This document shows, piece after piece, positions 36,313 to 52,500 of a DNA stretch of 64,000 nucleotides. The notes under the pieces are model-generated. The model searched no databases and had not been told where the DNA came from. It saw nothing but the letters and a program-made list of their open reading frames with translations. A program made the translations under genes and the position numbers. Numbering within the stretch: position 1 is the first letter of the stretch; each line of letters opens with the position of its first letter. Origin of the DNA: Balanoglossus misakiensis (lineage: Eukaryota > Hemichordata); assembly GCA_040954595.2 (NCBI GenBank), contig CM082596.2:992001-1056000 (forward strand), read 5' to 3'.

Positions 36313-36483
36313 CTGGTGTTGGAAAACAATCACAAAACAGTTAAGTTGTATCGATAACGGTCCTGAAGTCGCTGGACCAATAAATTAAAATAATCAAAGA
36401 TCCTGCGTTACTTCGACCGCGATCCGTATAGTCCGTACGAAAATAACATCAAAATTTATCTGTTTGTGATTTTGGACGCTCGG

Positions 36484-36490
36484 TTTTATA
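36484..36490 (-). promoter_or_regulatory. Candidate TATA box for the small membrane protein gene
   Basis: On the minus strand CCAATATAAAACCG contains TATAAAA. It would place the transcription start near 36460, about 150 bases before the border I used for exon A. It is one of the few clear TATA-like sequences near a gene start in the window. Confidence 0.4.
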
Positions 36491-37215
36491 TTGGAACCGA
36501 CCCACCGGCAGAAACTGGACTGGTGTCAGACATGTGACCAGTAAATGACGATGTTCAGAAGGGTTTGTTCACCGACGTCACATTGAAGACAGTACAACCC
36601 CTCGGAAAATGTAATTGGTGTTTTCCAAAGCAGTAACACGTCACTTTTGCAACAACATCCAATCGTAAAGTACATAAAATATTTATGAAATCTCGTTGCC
36701 ATGGCGCTGTCTCAAAGCGATGACCCTTTAACATAGTTCGAGTGAGGGTCAACTTAAAACAGACACGTTCATTTTCCATTTGATAGGGTCACATCGCCTT
36801 TATGCAGACACGTCTTCAAGTATTGTCTGCAGGCGGTGTCATCATATTCGAGATTCATAATACATTTATGATACACAGCAGTGAAATAGAACATATACCA
36901 GTTATACCAGGACCCACATCACAGCACACCATTTCAACCAGTGTAAAAGTTGAAAAAAAAAGAGATTTATTTTCCAAAATGAATTAATTTACATCAGTGA
37001 TACATTTCATAATACATAGATACATTTTTTCTCTTTGTCTGTGGATACATAAAGTTTCAACAATGAAAATCTGGACTTGAGGGTGATCAGAGCGCCGTCA
37101 ATACTAAATCTATTGCTAGCGTATGTTGCATTTGAAACTGTATCTCACAAGAAGTGATGATTTAACTTGCTCAAATCATGAGTGGAAATGTCAAGGACAG
37201 TGTCACTGAAGACTG
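36491..37215. other. Intergenic region and ERG28 3' UTR
   Basis: An AATAAA on the minus strand (TTTATT at 36966-36971) gives ERG28 a 3' UTR of about 250 bases. The rest should be the upstream promoter of the small membrane protein gene. No convincing ORF. Confidence 0.45.
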
Positions 37216-38053
37216 TTACATGAACTTCTTGGTTCTTGGTCTTGAAGGCACATCAAACTCAATATAGTTGTAGCCAATTAGCATAAGTATTACAGATACA
37301 CCTGAAAGAGGGGAAAAAGGATTCAGTAACAATCTCTGTCAACTTTAAAATTCAAAGATTTAAAATGAAGTTTTCAGTGTATGATAAGACTAGTTTTTCA
37401 TCTTACCTGCGACTAATATTGGAGTAATCACACCTATTTCAACAGCTCCACTTTTGTACACAAATACTTCCAGTAGAAAATGACCCAAGGCTATGATAAA
37501 CGATATCAGTGTTAAATTATAAATCCTACAAAAGAAAGAAATGTGAACATGAATAAGTAAGTCAATCCGAAGTTTCATAGAGGTGTTCACAACTATCATG
37601 CAGTCACACATCAATGCTCCTGGGGGCGCTGTTGACAGTTGGTGCATGAAGATACAGAACTTACGGTTTACATGTTATGTAAGCTGCTCCAAAAAATCTT
37701 ACAAAGGCAGCTAGAAGTGTCCAGACCCCAAATAACCTTGACATCAATGGATTGACTAAAAAGAAATAAAAGTAGAAAGAAAAGACAATCTGTTTAATCA
37801 GCAATCATGTGGACTCAATTCACACCTCTGTGGTATCACTTATGTTTAATTGAGTAAGCAATACTTAATTATTATCGAGTCAACCAAAATCTCAAGAATG
37901 CACAGGCCAGAATTACTCACCAAAGTTGGGTTGAACTGTATAGAGTCTAGCTGGGACAGATTGACTGACAAAACATTGTATAGTACTTCCAAAAGCCATG
38001 ACTGCTACCAAGCAGATCCAACCCCTAAGAACCCTCTCCATATTCAGTGCCAT
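37216..38053 (-). CDS. ERG28: ERG28 homologue, sterol-biosynthesis scaffold of the ER, 4 exons
   Basis: A small ER membrane protein that tethers the sterol C-4 demethylation enzymes. Exons: 38053-37921, 37755-37665, 37525-37407, 37301-37216; 142 aa (human 140). Four hydrophobic segments are visible. Family landmarks are the N-terminal NMERVLRGWICLVAVMAFGST, VQPNFVNPLMSRLFGVWTLL with the Asn of the exon 1/2 junction, ISFIIALGHFLLEVFVYKSG, GVITPILVAG and the C-terminal LIGYNYIEFDVPS ending in basic residues (RPRTKKFM), a pattern compatible with ER retention. Every join keeps frame. Many protostomes have lost sterol synthesis, so presence of the gene is a weak hint about the organism. It is divergent from the exostosin gene (413 bases between start codons). 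Confidence 0.95.
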
Positions 38054-38466
38054 GATCTACAAAGTCACTGTCCTAAAAATCAAAGGATAAACAACTACAA
38101 CAAATGTTATTACATGAATTATTATCATACAATGTGGTACAGTCCCTGATCCCCATACAGAGGACTAGATCAAGGCTTCGAACACCGAATGTCCACTTAC
38201 CGGTTATGCAATGTGTACAAATGTACATCGTACGACAACATGGGTGTCAAAGGTCATCTTTGAAATTTAAATATGTCATATGAGGTCATATGGTTGAAGA
38301 GTGTCCGTGAACTGTATCGATGTGACTGTCACTGCATTGAGTGAAAAAGCTGCACCAAATGGAGTTGTCTCTTTAACTTATTCTCTAAAACAAGCTTTTT
38401 ACTGATGTTTCTCTCAAGTAGACAGTATAGTTCAGTTTTTATACGATATCGTGGAGATATGCCAAG
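38054..38466. promoter_or_regulatory. Divergent promoter region between ERG28 and the exostosin gene
   Basis: 413 bases lie between opposing start codons and hold no ORF. I see no motif that I can name with confidence. Core promoters for both genes must lie here unless upstream UTR exons exist. Confidence 0.5.
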
Positions 38467-41400
38467 ATGATTCGTGTTCTGCGATTCTATTTTTGTCGGA
38501 GATGCTCGCCACTCAGATTGCTCTTTTTTGCTGTCTTGCTGTTCTTCCTCTTAACTGTGCTGTCAATTACTGCAATGCAAAAGGTAGGTTGATAAAATAA
38601 TGATGTTTCAATTTGTCTGTGGCCAGGGTTTTAACTAGGCCAATAGCTAGTTGCTACATGTAGCTGCATGAAGACGTTTCAGTTTAGTTGCCAGGCAACA
38701 AGGTATACGTGCCCAATGCAGCAAAAATTGTAAAGACATCCATTTTCTGGATATTTTGCAGATTCAGCAAGAACACCTCAGACAAGAAAGACTAAGAAAT
38801 GCTGACCAGGTGAAACGAGAAAGGCATTCAAATGAGGAGGCAGATAAAGGTTGTACAGATGTAGGAAACAAGGACATTGTGTATTCTCAAAGAACCAACA
38901 GAGATATTCTTGGAGAGGTAAAGTCCTTTAATACTTTTTCTGTAGACCTTGGATAGATGAATTTTGAGGGTTTACCGGTCTTGTGGGCAGTGGATGCTGT
39001 GATTTCCAGAATCACACATCCTTCTTCATTTAGGCCTGTTTTAATTACCCTCTGTGCCTTACACTGCCCTCACAGTTTAAAACTGGCAAATATTCTAACT
39101 TGTGCAAAACTCTAACCAAACATTATCTCTGTCATTCCAGGACCTGTTTAATGTCAGAACAAACGATCTTAACGATTTAAAGAAAATCTGTAATGTTCTT
39201 GAGAGCTGTAAGGGCTTTAACACTAATGGTTGGTTGAAGAAAAGTTCTAGCCCAGTTGTCCAGGGACAAACTGATCTGTATATCAAAGAAATTGGACTTG
39301 TAAGTACTGGTTTTATCTCTTATCCACACATAACTTTTTCCCTTTCAATTTATCAGGTGTAATCATCACCCCTTACACTGCTAGAATTTAATAGGGAGTT
39401 AAATTTTAATGATTTCAACAGGATTTTTCAGATCTACATGCGCACGAACAACAGATCTTCAGAAGAACTTATGAAGAAATGACCAAGAAACTGAAGATAT
39501 ACATCTATGATATCAATATTGGAATAAATATGAAATCACCCAAGGATCCTAAATATGCTGTGGAAAGTCTTTTCATTGAACTTTTAGGACAAAGTTCATA
39601 TGTCACAAAGGTAAATTGGCTTTATGCACTGTATATTTTAATATCCAGTATTTTCAGTCACATGTAAATCATAGAAACCCCTCATATGATCATAAATGTT
39701 TATTCATTTTGTTACTTTTATATTTGAATCTGACTCAAAGGATCCGAGGGAGGCAACGTTTTTCTTCATCCCTTCAAGATGTACAGCATACGTATCCTCA
39801 GTATCTGATCCTGAAGAGGGCAGGAAAGTTGCTCAGAACACCATGAAAGATATTGTCCAGCACATCAGACATAGGTAAGATATTGCATAGTAGATTATAT
39901 GACATGGGAAAGATATATATAATCTGATATAGGTAAAGTATTCCTATACATGGAAGATATTGTGTGGGGTCTCAGACAGATATTGTAAACAAGATGTACT
40001 GTTTTTTTCTGACCAGATATCCATATTGGAATACCAATTTGGGCAGTGATCATTTCTACGTGTGCAGTCATGACATGGGGGCTGAAATAGCCAGAGAAGC
40101 AGACCCCAATCTGTTGAAAAACTCCATCGCATTGGTCAACACGGCTGATTACCAAGATGGCTACTTTGTGCCACACAAGGTAGGGACAATATCAAGAAGG
40201 TTGAAGGGCAAAGTCTGTTTAATATTTCAACTGATTTGGCATTTGTAATTAACACTTTCATCCTGTGCTTAACATCAACATTTTCATGAACTCACACCAC
40301 AGGATATATCATTACCACCACATCTGGGTCATCCACCAATCATTGTTCCTGAAGTTGGCAAAGGTGGTAGGGATAGTCAATCTGCTGTGAGAACTACCCT
40401 GGCATTCTTTGCTGGTAATCTGGATAGGCAAGTATTCTGGTGTCATCTGTCATCTCTTCTCTTTGTCATCATTTCATCATCAGTCATCGTAACCATGGTG
40501 TTTATACAGTCTTGTTTTCTGTTTTAAGTACTTTAAACTGGCCTTTCTTTCTAGTATTTAATTTAGCATCTTGAAGTTATTTTTGAATGTCTTGAGACAA
40601 GGAATATTTATGTCTTATTGGCTACAGTCAGTCTATAAAGTTGACTTTCTTTCTGTCTCTCTCTCACTCTCTCATTCTTGCCAACAGAGGTCGTGTTCGT
40701 CCAGCATTTCAGAAATTGTGGTCTGATGACCCAGACTTCAAGTTGGTGGATGGAACGCTGACTGATGAGAGTTATAAACATCAGCTGCTGACCAGTAAAT
40801 TTTGTTTGGTTCTCAGAGGGAACAGGGTAAGTGTGGCGTGGCATAGACAGTATGGTTGTGGTAATGACAAGTAAAGTTGTCAAAGAACCATCCCAGTCAC
40901 CATTGTATGTCCATGCAGATATCCAATGAGGTTTTCCTGTGCTATATTCACGTATATTTGTACCTAGTTCATGCAGCCATGGTTATGAAACAAGCAAGCC
41001 TGTAATATTATTCGGTGATTGCTTGTCAATGTCTTGGAAATGGCTAGGCTAATACTTTGTGGGTGTAATTTTTACCACCAGGTATGGAGTCAAAGACTTG
41101 TGGATGCTGTTTGGTTTGGTTGTATCCCAGTTATCATGGCTGATTATTATCATCTGCCGTTGCAAGGAATCGTGGATTGGAACAAGATGGCTGTCATTAT
41201 ACCAGAAGCTAAGGTATGGAAAATGTCCTATCTTTGCTGAGTTGCTTCAAACTGCTATTGCAAAGATGGTATTTCATATGTACCCAGATATTGGAGGTTC
41301 TGATCTTAGAACTAATGGGATGAAAATTTGTTTTATTGTGTTTCTCAGATTGCCGATGTGAAATCAATTCTGCTATCAATATCACCACAAGAGTTATCCA

Positions 41401-41525
41401 GAAAACAAGCTGCTTTATTGCAAAGTTACAGCTTTCTGTCCTGGAACATTCCTGCAAAACCATTTGATGCATTTCATATGGTGTTATACCAACTATGGCA
41501 GAAAAGGCACCTGGTAAAATACTAG
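38467..41525 (+). CDS. Exostosin-family (GT47) type II glycosyltransferase, 10 exons
   Basis: Probable Golgi glycosyltransferase of unknown donor and acceptor. Exons: 38467-38583, 38762-38917, 39141-39299, 39422-39610, 39741-39874, 40017-40179, 40303-40427, 40688-40826, 41082-41213, 41349-41525; 496 aa. The N-terminus is short and basic, then a signal anchor at residues about 18-36 (LRLLFFAVLLFFLLTVLSI) and a polar stem. The exostosin core shows KLKIYIYDI, EATFFFIPSRCTAY, YPYWNTNLGSDHFYVCSHD (usually NRSxGxDHF), HPPIIVPEVGKGG, TLAFFAGN, KLVDGTLTDESY, SKFCLVLRGN, and LVDAVWFGCIPVIMADYY. That last block, with the preceding CLVLRG, is typical of plant-like single-domain exostosins rather than EXT1/EXT2, and no GT64 domain follows. 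The seventh intron is GC-AG (donor 40428). Poly(A) signal at 42124-42129. Confidence 0.9.
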
Positions 41526-42722
41526 TGTACTATTTGAGTCAACATGAACAAACGAAAAACAACTTGTTGTCACCTTCAGAGTATCACAGAGGATGTGTTT
41601 TAAGTAGCATGGGTAGTAGGGAATGATTGTCAAATCCTAGGATGCAATATTTTGAATATTCTTTTATCACAGAATGCTAGAGCAGTGTTTTAGCTGAGAT
41701 TGGATGAACTGCACAAGAAATCAGACATAAATTTCTAGAGATTTTTTGGTGAGTACTTCTTAGAATTTTAAATAGCTTTCAGTAAGCGATATCTTGTCTT
41801 TGATCAAGCTTATGACTTCTGCTTTTGATGGCATCTATCCTTGGAAGAGAACATTTTTAATTCTGCTGGCCAGTTTTAAATGTTGGTAAGTTCTTGGAAG
41901 AGAAGAACTCGAGGTCATTGGTAACACTACTTATTTCAAATCATTGAGAGAGCAATATGTACAGACAATGATAGGGTTTTAAAATTTTGTAAACTTATTT
42001 CATTTTTATTGCAAAAATGTGCATGTCGCATGTAATGTGACAGATTTTTGTATTTTTATAATTTATTCAATGATTTATGTTAATTCAATATTAGAAGTTA
42101 TTTATGATAAATAGCAAATATTTAATAAAATAGCCAAAGAACTGTATCTAAGGATTTACTTCAACACCTGGGACCCAGCAACAAACATCACATTGTTACT
42201 TTCACACACAACACAAACAAACAAACAAACAAAACACTAAAGAATGCTGACTGAATCTCACATGAATACAAGTTATTTTATTTCAAAATAATATCAATAC
42301 TTTGAAGTCACATCTACTCAAAATTTTTCAACACAATGTTAACATGATTAGTATTTTTAATCTTTGAAGTTCCATCTCATGTAAGCACCAAAGTTGGTCT
42401 ACATCCACACGTGCTTTGACCCCCAAATATGCAATCAAATGACCTAAAGACTTTTTGAAAATAAATTGTCACATTGATTAATACTCAGTACATAACCATG
42501 GCGGTCCAATAATGACATGCTACATGATCATGTAGGTGGTTTCATTTTTCTTGTCCACCTCTCACAAAGTTTATCAACATCACTGGAAGGTTAAACTCTA
42601 ACAATGTAAATGCATTCCAAACTTTGCACTTTCTAAATGATGTTTTCTCAAAAGTAATATAACAGCCTATCCTTTGGCTGTATTAAGAGTTCCTGAAAAT
42701 ATTTTATTATAGTTGTTGATGA
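41526..42722. other. Convergent 3' UTRs of the exostosin gene and NABP
   Basis: The exostosin 3' UTR ends near AATAAA at 42124-42129. Minus-strand AATAAA candidates for NABP are at 42703-42708 and 42277-42282. A short (AAAC)n tract lies near 42218-42235. No gene in between. Confidence 0.5.
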
Positions 42723-44404
<1,682 letters not shown>

Positions 44405-45529
44405 CCTTATTCGAGCCCCAAAATGCCAATCTTCGAGTTGTAAACTAGAGTCTTTTTGTGTAAAATGTCAGAGGGTCAGACAGCAGTCACCTTCTTGACA
44501 TTTTGTTTCGAAAATTGGGGCGATCTTACAGTCTTTGGGCTTCCTTGACTTCAGAGACTATGTGCAGTTTGAAAAAATTGACGGTGGCTTCCTAAAATGA
44601 GACATTTAGGAGCAAAATTTCGTTTTAAAGCCAAATCCACTTGGCTTGTACACAGAAATAGATCGATGTCGATTTCGCCGGCAAGATTTAACAACTGGAT
44701 GACGCATGCGTATTTTAATCATGATGCATTGCGAGAAATTAACACTGCCATCAGTATAGCGCAGCGCCCCCATTGGGCCGAAGTTGAAAAAAATAACAGC
44801 CTGGAAACAGACGTTTTTTCGTCCTTTTCCATTTCATACAATGCACATACAGCAATTTATTTTTCTCCATAGATATTTATTGCACAAGGAAATCTAACAT
44901 TTACTGACACAAGCTGACAGTCAATGCTGCAAGGAAAGTAATTATCATGATAGCCATATTCATCAATTCATCATGAGTCATAGCTGTAAGAAATAGCTGC
45001 TGAACATGTTCTGAAATCCCTGGGATTAGTGCATCAACATGCTTCCAAAATCAGACTAATAATATGTTATGAAATATAATAAAATACTGAAAAAATACCA
45101 AAAATTACATATTAACTCTGTACAATACACAGCTCCATTTCAGTTATCTACCCCACTCATTCCTAAAAATAACCAAACCTTCAAGATGTACATGTTTATA
45201 CCAAGCAGTATTAATACATCTGTAAGAATAAAATGCTACCGAAACTGAAACTCTTAATCTGATAAAAACTTAGCCATGGTAAACACAACTTTTAAAAAAT
45301 TCATATTATCTTTGCAATTCACATTGCATTTGAAATCAGGAATTATTTAATATTTACATTACATTCCAAAGTACAAATGAAATTGATATGAAAACAGTCA
45401 GAATGTATTGTCATTCATTATGGTCAATGTTAATGCCAACATAGCACCATCTGACTTAAAAGAAGAGATATGTTTCCTGCTAAATCATGAAACTCATAGT
45501 TAGCTGTTAATGAACTTCTTCTACTTTAG
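44405..45529. other. NABP promoter and TMEM41A 3' UTR
   Basis: Minus-strand AATAAA signals at 44856-44861 and 44876-44881 would end a TMEM41A 3' UTR of about 650 bases. The 450 bases before NABP should hold its promoter. A GGGGGCGCT motif on the minus strand lies at 44761-44778. No real ORF. Confidence 0.5.
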
Positions 45530-47301
<1,772 letters not shown>

Positions 47302-48758
47302 GTGAAGATCAAACTGCTAGCGATGAAATCAGGCTAAAATAAATACTATATAAGAAGGAAAACTACTTAAATTCGTCGGGGAATCCCTATATCAAAGACA
47401 AGTGGGCGTCTTCATTACGTGTTGTACCGGTGAAATCCCCGTGTATGTTTGTTTGTCATTTATGAAACATAGTAACAGCAAAAGTCACCACAGAGGGCGT
47501 CCTTGGGTTGAGTTGCGTAACCATATTCTCTGAGTGTGTTGCTTAGCAACAAAGTTATTATTTTGTAATAGTTCGCATCAGGAGAATGACAAAAGTAGTC
47601 CTTTGTCCGTCTAAAATATCAAAGTCCACCCGAAGTTCGATTTAAAAACTTTGAAACAAAAATGATGAGAGGACAAATGAAAATGCAGCAAAATTTTCGT
47701 TTTATTTACAGCTTATTCGCAAAGATATAAAACAAGTACAATAACTATACCCGAACTCATATAGTAAATGAATAAAAATCATATTGATAAAACAAAATCT
47801 GCAGCTAAATATGAAAACAAGTTTAAAAGTACATTGTAGTTTTTCACTAAATTGGTTTATGGTGATATGCATCTTAGTGCAGGATGTTTGGAAATTGAAA
47901 GTGGAAATCTTAAAGTGTAAATGTAACTTGTGTGACTTTTATGCATTGATTAATTATTAATATGTGTAATGCTGAAACTTCACAGCAATGATGTCAGCCA
48001 TAAAATGTAACATTACATCAGGCAAATTGAATATGTGACAAAATAAAATATGCTGAATAGTCACTAGGGATAGGCAACACACAATGTTTTACATACTGGT
48101 AATACAAAGAGAAGTTGTACAGCTACTTAGAAGCAATTTATTTGTAATGACTATCCTACAAAATCATTAACATTATAATTTCTGTGATGGTTTTTAAGTG
48201 AGAATGATTTGTAATCGATATACTCTGTAAAAAAAAAATTGAAATATACAGTGCACTGAAAAGCAATAAAACCATAATTTGGATATCAAAAATACAATAT
48301 TCAGTGATTTTATACAAAGACTTCTGCAGTAAGAGTGCTATTCAATATAGAACAAAGCTGTGACTCCAATGAAAAGGCAGCCCCTTCAATCAATAAGCCT
48401 TTTAAATAATTTGTACTGGTCTCTTGCAAATTGCGTTGGCTTTTATCAGACTGGACGGCTCTCTGAGGACGGCTGTGTTTTTAATACACACATCTCATGG
48501 GAAAAGAATCACTCAATAAATAATAAAAAATGCAATGATATAATATATCCTGCCAGCCCTTACAATTATTAAAATATAATATTTTATTTATATTGAAAAC
48601 AAATGTTTGTAGGACTAGACCACTCTAAAATGAGGTGAAAAGGTTCTAATTTTATAATGTGCACATTTATAATGTGCTACGTTTGACAACACTTCCCTTG
48701 TGAACTATATCCATTCCACCTGAATTTCTGTGTGTGTCTGTGCATAAGTTGTCAAATG
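47302..48758. other. TMEM41A promoter and AT-rich intergenic DNA
   Basis: A 13-base palindrome GTTGCTTAGCAAC lies at 47538-47550, about 240 bases upstream of the TMEM41A start codon. The remainder is strongly AT-rich. Several minus-strand TTTATT sequences near 48581 could end an extended LRRD1 transcript. I see no gene. Confidence 0.4.
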
Positions 48759-49050
48759 TCAAATGTCAGGTTTTATGGTTGGTATGGCAACATGACTAGA
48801 AGCATCATCTGGGTATTCATATACACACCTCGTTTCTATAATCCCATAAAATGAAATGACACTACCAAAGACTAAAAATGTTGAAGCGACTGATTTTACA
48901 GCTATGACTAAAATGGCGTTACAGAAAAACATTTGTAAAATACCAATAATAGTATGAACTACTGAAAATATTGTCAGAAGAAGTATACGACCATTGATAT
49001 GTTTCAAAGATTTAAATAATGATACTTGTCTTGTAACTTGATAATTGGAT
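48759..49050 (-). other. Orphan open frame with two hydrophobic segments
   Basis: A frame of about 97 codons is open from the stop near 49055 to TGA at 48759. It reads LKHINGRILLLTIFSVVHTI, a second hydrophobic run (VASTFLVFGSVISFYGII), then a polar tail ETRCVYEYPDDASSHVAIP. It lacks an in-frame ATG ahead of the first segment. It could be the last exon of a small two- or four-pass membrane protein, a gene relic, or chance inside the LRRD1 3' UTR. I do not recognise a family. Confidence 0.25.
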
Positions 49051-49560
49051 AATCAAACTGAGGCTTTTTTGGTTTCCTTTCATATGACATTTAGCTGTGA
49101 TACTTGCACATTGTGTTATTTTGTCTTTTTGAGGACACCTGTTGATCAACAAGGTAGAGAAATAATTCATGATAACATGATCACAGTGGCGTGAAATCAC
49201 ATTCGAAGCCACATAAACAACCTAGGGGGTGTGCTTTCATTGCGCCACCTAGGCATTCAAATGTAAATATTTTTTCTTTAACAAGGTTGCTGGGGAGTGA
49301 AATTCTCCTCAGTCATGATGTGAATGAATTAAGGAGTGTGCTGTACATATACATGAATGTAACATAAAGATTCGAGAAGTCAGTTTTGGTACATTCGTAG
49401 ACGATTATCTCTCGACAGGTCTGTGTCAGGGTATTATGCATGGTTTCTCTGTCTTTCCCATTCTTGATTACACTAGGGTGTACGCTTTCATTGTTGACCA
49501 CTTGTGCTAGGGAGTACATGCAAATGACTGCATCACGGAGTGCGTTCATTGGCTATCACC

Positions 49561-52500
49561 TTAAAGACGATGAGCTAGGGAGTACACTTTCATTGCGTGC
49601 AGTTTACGCGACAAGGCCGGCATACCGATCAGATGTAGATACCTCATAAGTTCATCTCCATTAGCAGCTTTGCCCTTTACAGAACGCCACATTAATAATG
49701 CATTAAATATCATCTCTTTGGGGTTATCTCGGAACTGCCTCTGAACCGATCTGATATGCTCGTTCTTGAAATGTAGTGCCCGCATCAGGTGAGGTAACTC
49801 GCGGTCGATCAGGTTGACGGACACACAGCCAAACATCTTCATCAACAGGGCCTCTGTAATATAAACAGAAATAATTCATATGAAGATTTGTGTGCAAGGT
49901 TTCAGAGCATAAGAAGCAGATTTATACATGATTTTCACAGAACACTGCACTTCCTCAAATAAAGGAGCTAAAAAAGGAGAAGTGTTAATGACTGAGCAAT
50001 TTGTGGAAAGATGTACATTTGTAACTCTTCCCACTGAGAGTGATAACGGCTTTTATGTCGTTAACAGATATTGTAGACAAAGCCATCATCTGAGCCAGAC
50101 TGCAGTTTGCGTCAAATGTGCGTCAGACAAGGCGCAATGGGGATTGAAGCTGCCAATTTCATTTTGAAGTAGGTGAAAGGTTCAAAAACGTAGGTGGAAT
50201 ATTATTAAAAGCGCAGTTTCCCAGAGAGTTGCAGAGAGTGTTGAGATAAATGACTAGAAAAACGTGAGGAAAGTGGGTGTTTTGACGACCCCCTGGCTCC
50301 AATATCATTATAAAAAGGCTGGCTGTGCTTCAGTGAACGCACCGACTCAGACTTTCTCTGCAAGAGAGTCCTGTGGCAATAATCTGTGAAAAGCTGTTTG
50401 ATTTGCAGAGATATGTCACTTTGAAACACAGCTAGCACCTGAGGCTGACTTGATCAGATCGCAGCTGGTTTCAAGCTGGCCAATTTCACATGCAATCACA
50501 GACTCAGTGTTCATTACAAATCAGTACAGAGTCTAATAAGGGGAATCGCTAAACGTTTTCATTGCTGCAGGGTTGCAGTTTGTGGGTGCCTTTAAATCAT
50601 ACTGATAAGAGTTTAATGCATGTATACTTCGGTTTGGCCCATCAGGCTAGCAGATATTCATGGCAGAGTCAATCAATTTTCTAATTGGAACATTTTCTAA
50701 TTAGAAAACTGCAAGTCACAATTATTTCTGATATTTCCAGTAATTTCAAGTTGCACAAAGACTTTGACCTTATTTGAGGTGCAGTCTTTGTAGAAACAGC
50801 TGCCAATATTTACATCAACATACATGTATCTGAACAATCGGTTCGTTTGATTTATGTTTTTATGTGTGCTGTCACCAAGTACTGATCGATAAAATCAAAT
50901 CAAACATCTCTGAGCATCCTTGAAATCGTGAGATTTTCATGTTGACATCACCAATGAAAAATACCAAACCTATCCAAATTATCGCAGTGAATCGTGGACA
51001 ATTTCCAACATGTAAAACAGCTTTGATAAAATTGAGATAAGCATCACAATTTTTCTAACAAAGAATGTTTTGAATTGTTCTGGTGTTCCTGACTCCTGTG
51101 TGCTTATTTGGAACTGCCTGGCAAATAAAATTGAATTCTCACTTAGGTCTGCATATTTATTACTTTATTCGCTTTTATTGTCATCATTTCTGTCTCGCCC
51201 ACAGGTGCTACAATCACCGTTGTTGTGCACAAGAATAAAAATGTCCTGAGTGTGCATATTTTACCCGTGACCTCTGACACCAATGACCATAACCATGGCA
51301 ACTGACCTTACATAGTCCCTACTGGTTAAGCCTACTTGTCCACAAGAGGTGTACTTTGGAGTGTTTAGCAACAAAGCATTGCCTCTGTGTTGAGTTGTCA
51401 AGACAAATATTATGCTTGAAGTTTTAGAATTGCAGTCATCTCAAATTCTATACCAATCCATCTCCTTCTAGTTTCTGTGACAACTGATCACGAATGAAAA
51501 TGTCTATGTGATGTACATGTATTCTAGCTTACCTTCTCTTTCTAGGGATCTTTGCAGAAAGTATGCAATGGGTTGCAGAATTCCTCCATCACAGATATCA
51601 GTCGGTGGATGTAACAGTGGATTATCCTCAAGTCGAAGATCTTCCACATTGATCAGGTTATCAAAATGCGTTGGTAGTTTTGATAGGTTGTTGTTGTCTA
51701 AATACAGTGCTGTCAGATTTTGCAGGGCACATAGACTCTCTGGAAGGTGAGTGATTTGATTGTGTGAGGCTGAGAGTTTCTGTAGCTCGGTCAGTCTGCC
51801 GATGACTGTGGGTAACATGATCAGGGTGTTATTGTCGATGTTCAGTTCCGTCAAGTTGACCATCTCAGCGATGTTCTCGGGAAGGACGTTCATCTTCTTT
51901 CCCATATATTGGTCATACTGCAGCTTGGCAATGTTCGGAATCAGACACACTTCCACCGGGAATACTTCAAACTGTGTGTTGGATATGTTCAGTTCTGTCA
52001 GTGTCCTCATCAAGTACAACTCGTCAATCATCAGACAGAGAGGATTATCAGACATGGAGAGTGACTCTAATCCTTTCATTGTACACAGCTCAGGCGGAAA
52101 ATCCTCAAACTTATTCCTATCAAGAATTAAGCTGGACAAATCTTGGAGCTCATTAATTTCTGGCGGAATGGTCTGCAATTGGTTACCACTCAAATCTAAG
52201 ATGTCTAACGACTGGAGATTGCAAATTCCTTTGGGGAAATGCTCTATCTTGTTGTCACTGAGGGTCAGATGCGTCAGTGACAACATGTTTTCTATTTCTA
52301 ACGGGATCTCTGTGATCTGGTTACTGTTAGCCGTCAGATATTCTGCTTTTGCGAGCGAACAAATGCTCAATGGGAAATGATCCAATTGGTTGTCATTGAT
52401 GGACATGTGTTTGATGTGACGCATATTAGTGACTTCAACCGGCAGACTTGTTAGTTGATTTCCTGCCAGGGAGAGAATCTCAACATCTGATAAGAGACAA

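Noticed and set aside
51508-52380. Plus-strand ORFs across the LRRD1 exon
   Set aside because: They are periodic antisense shadows of the LRR repeats on the minus strand.
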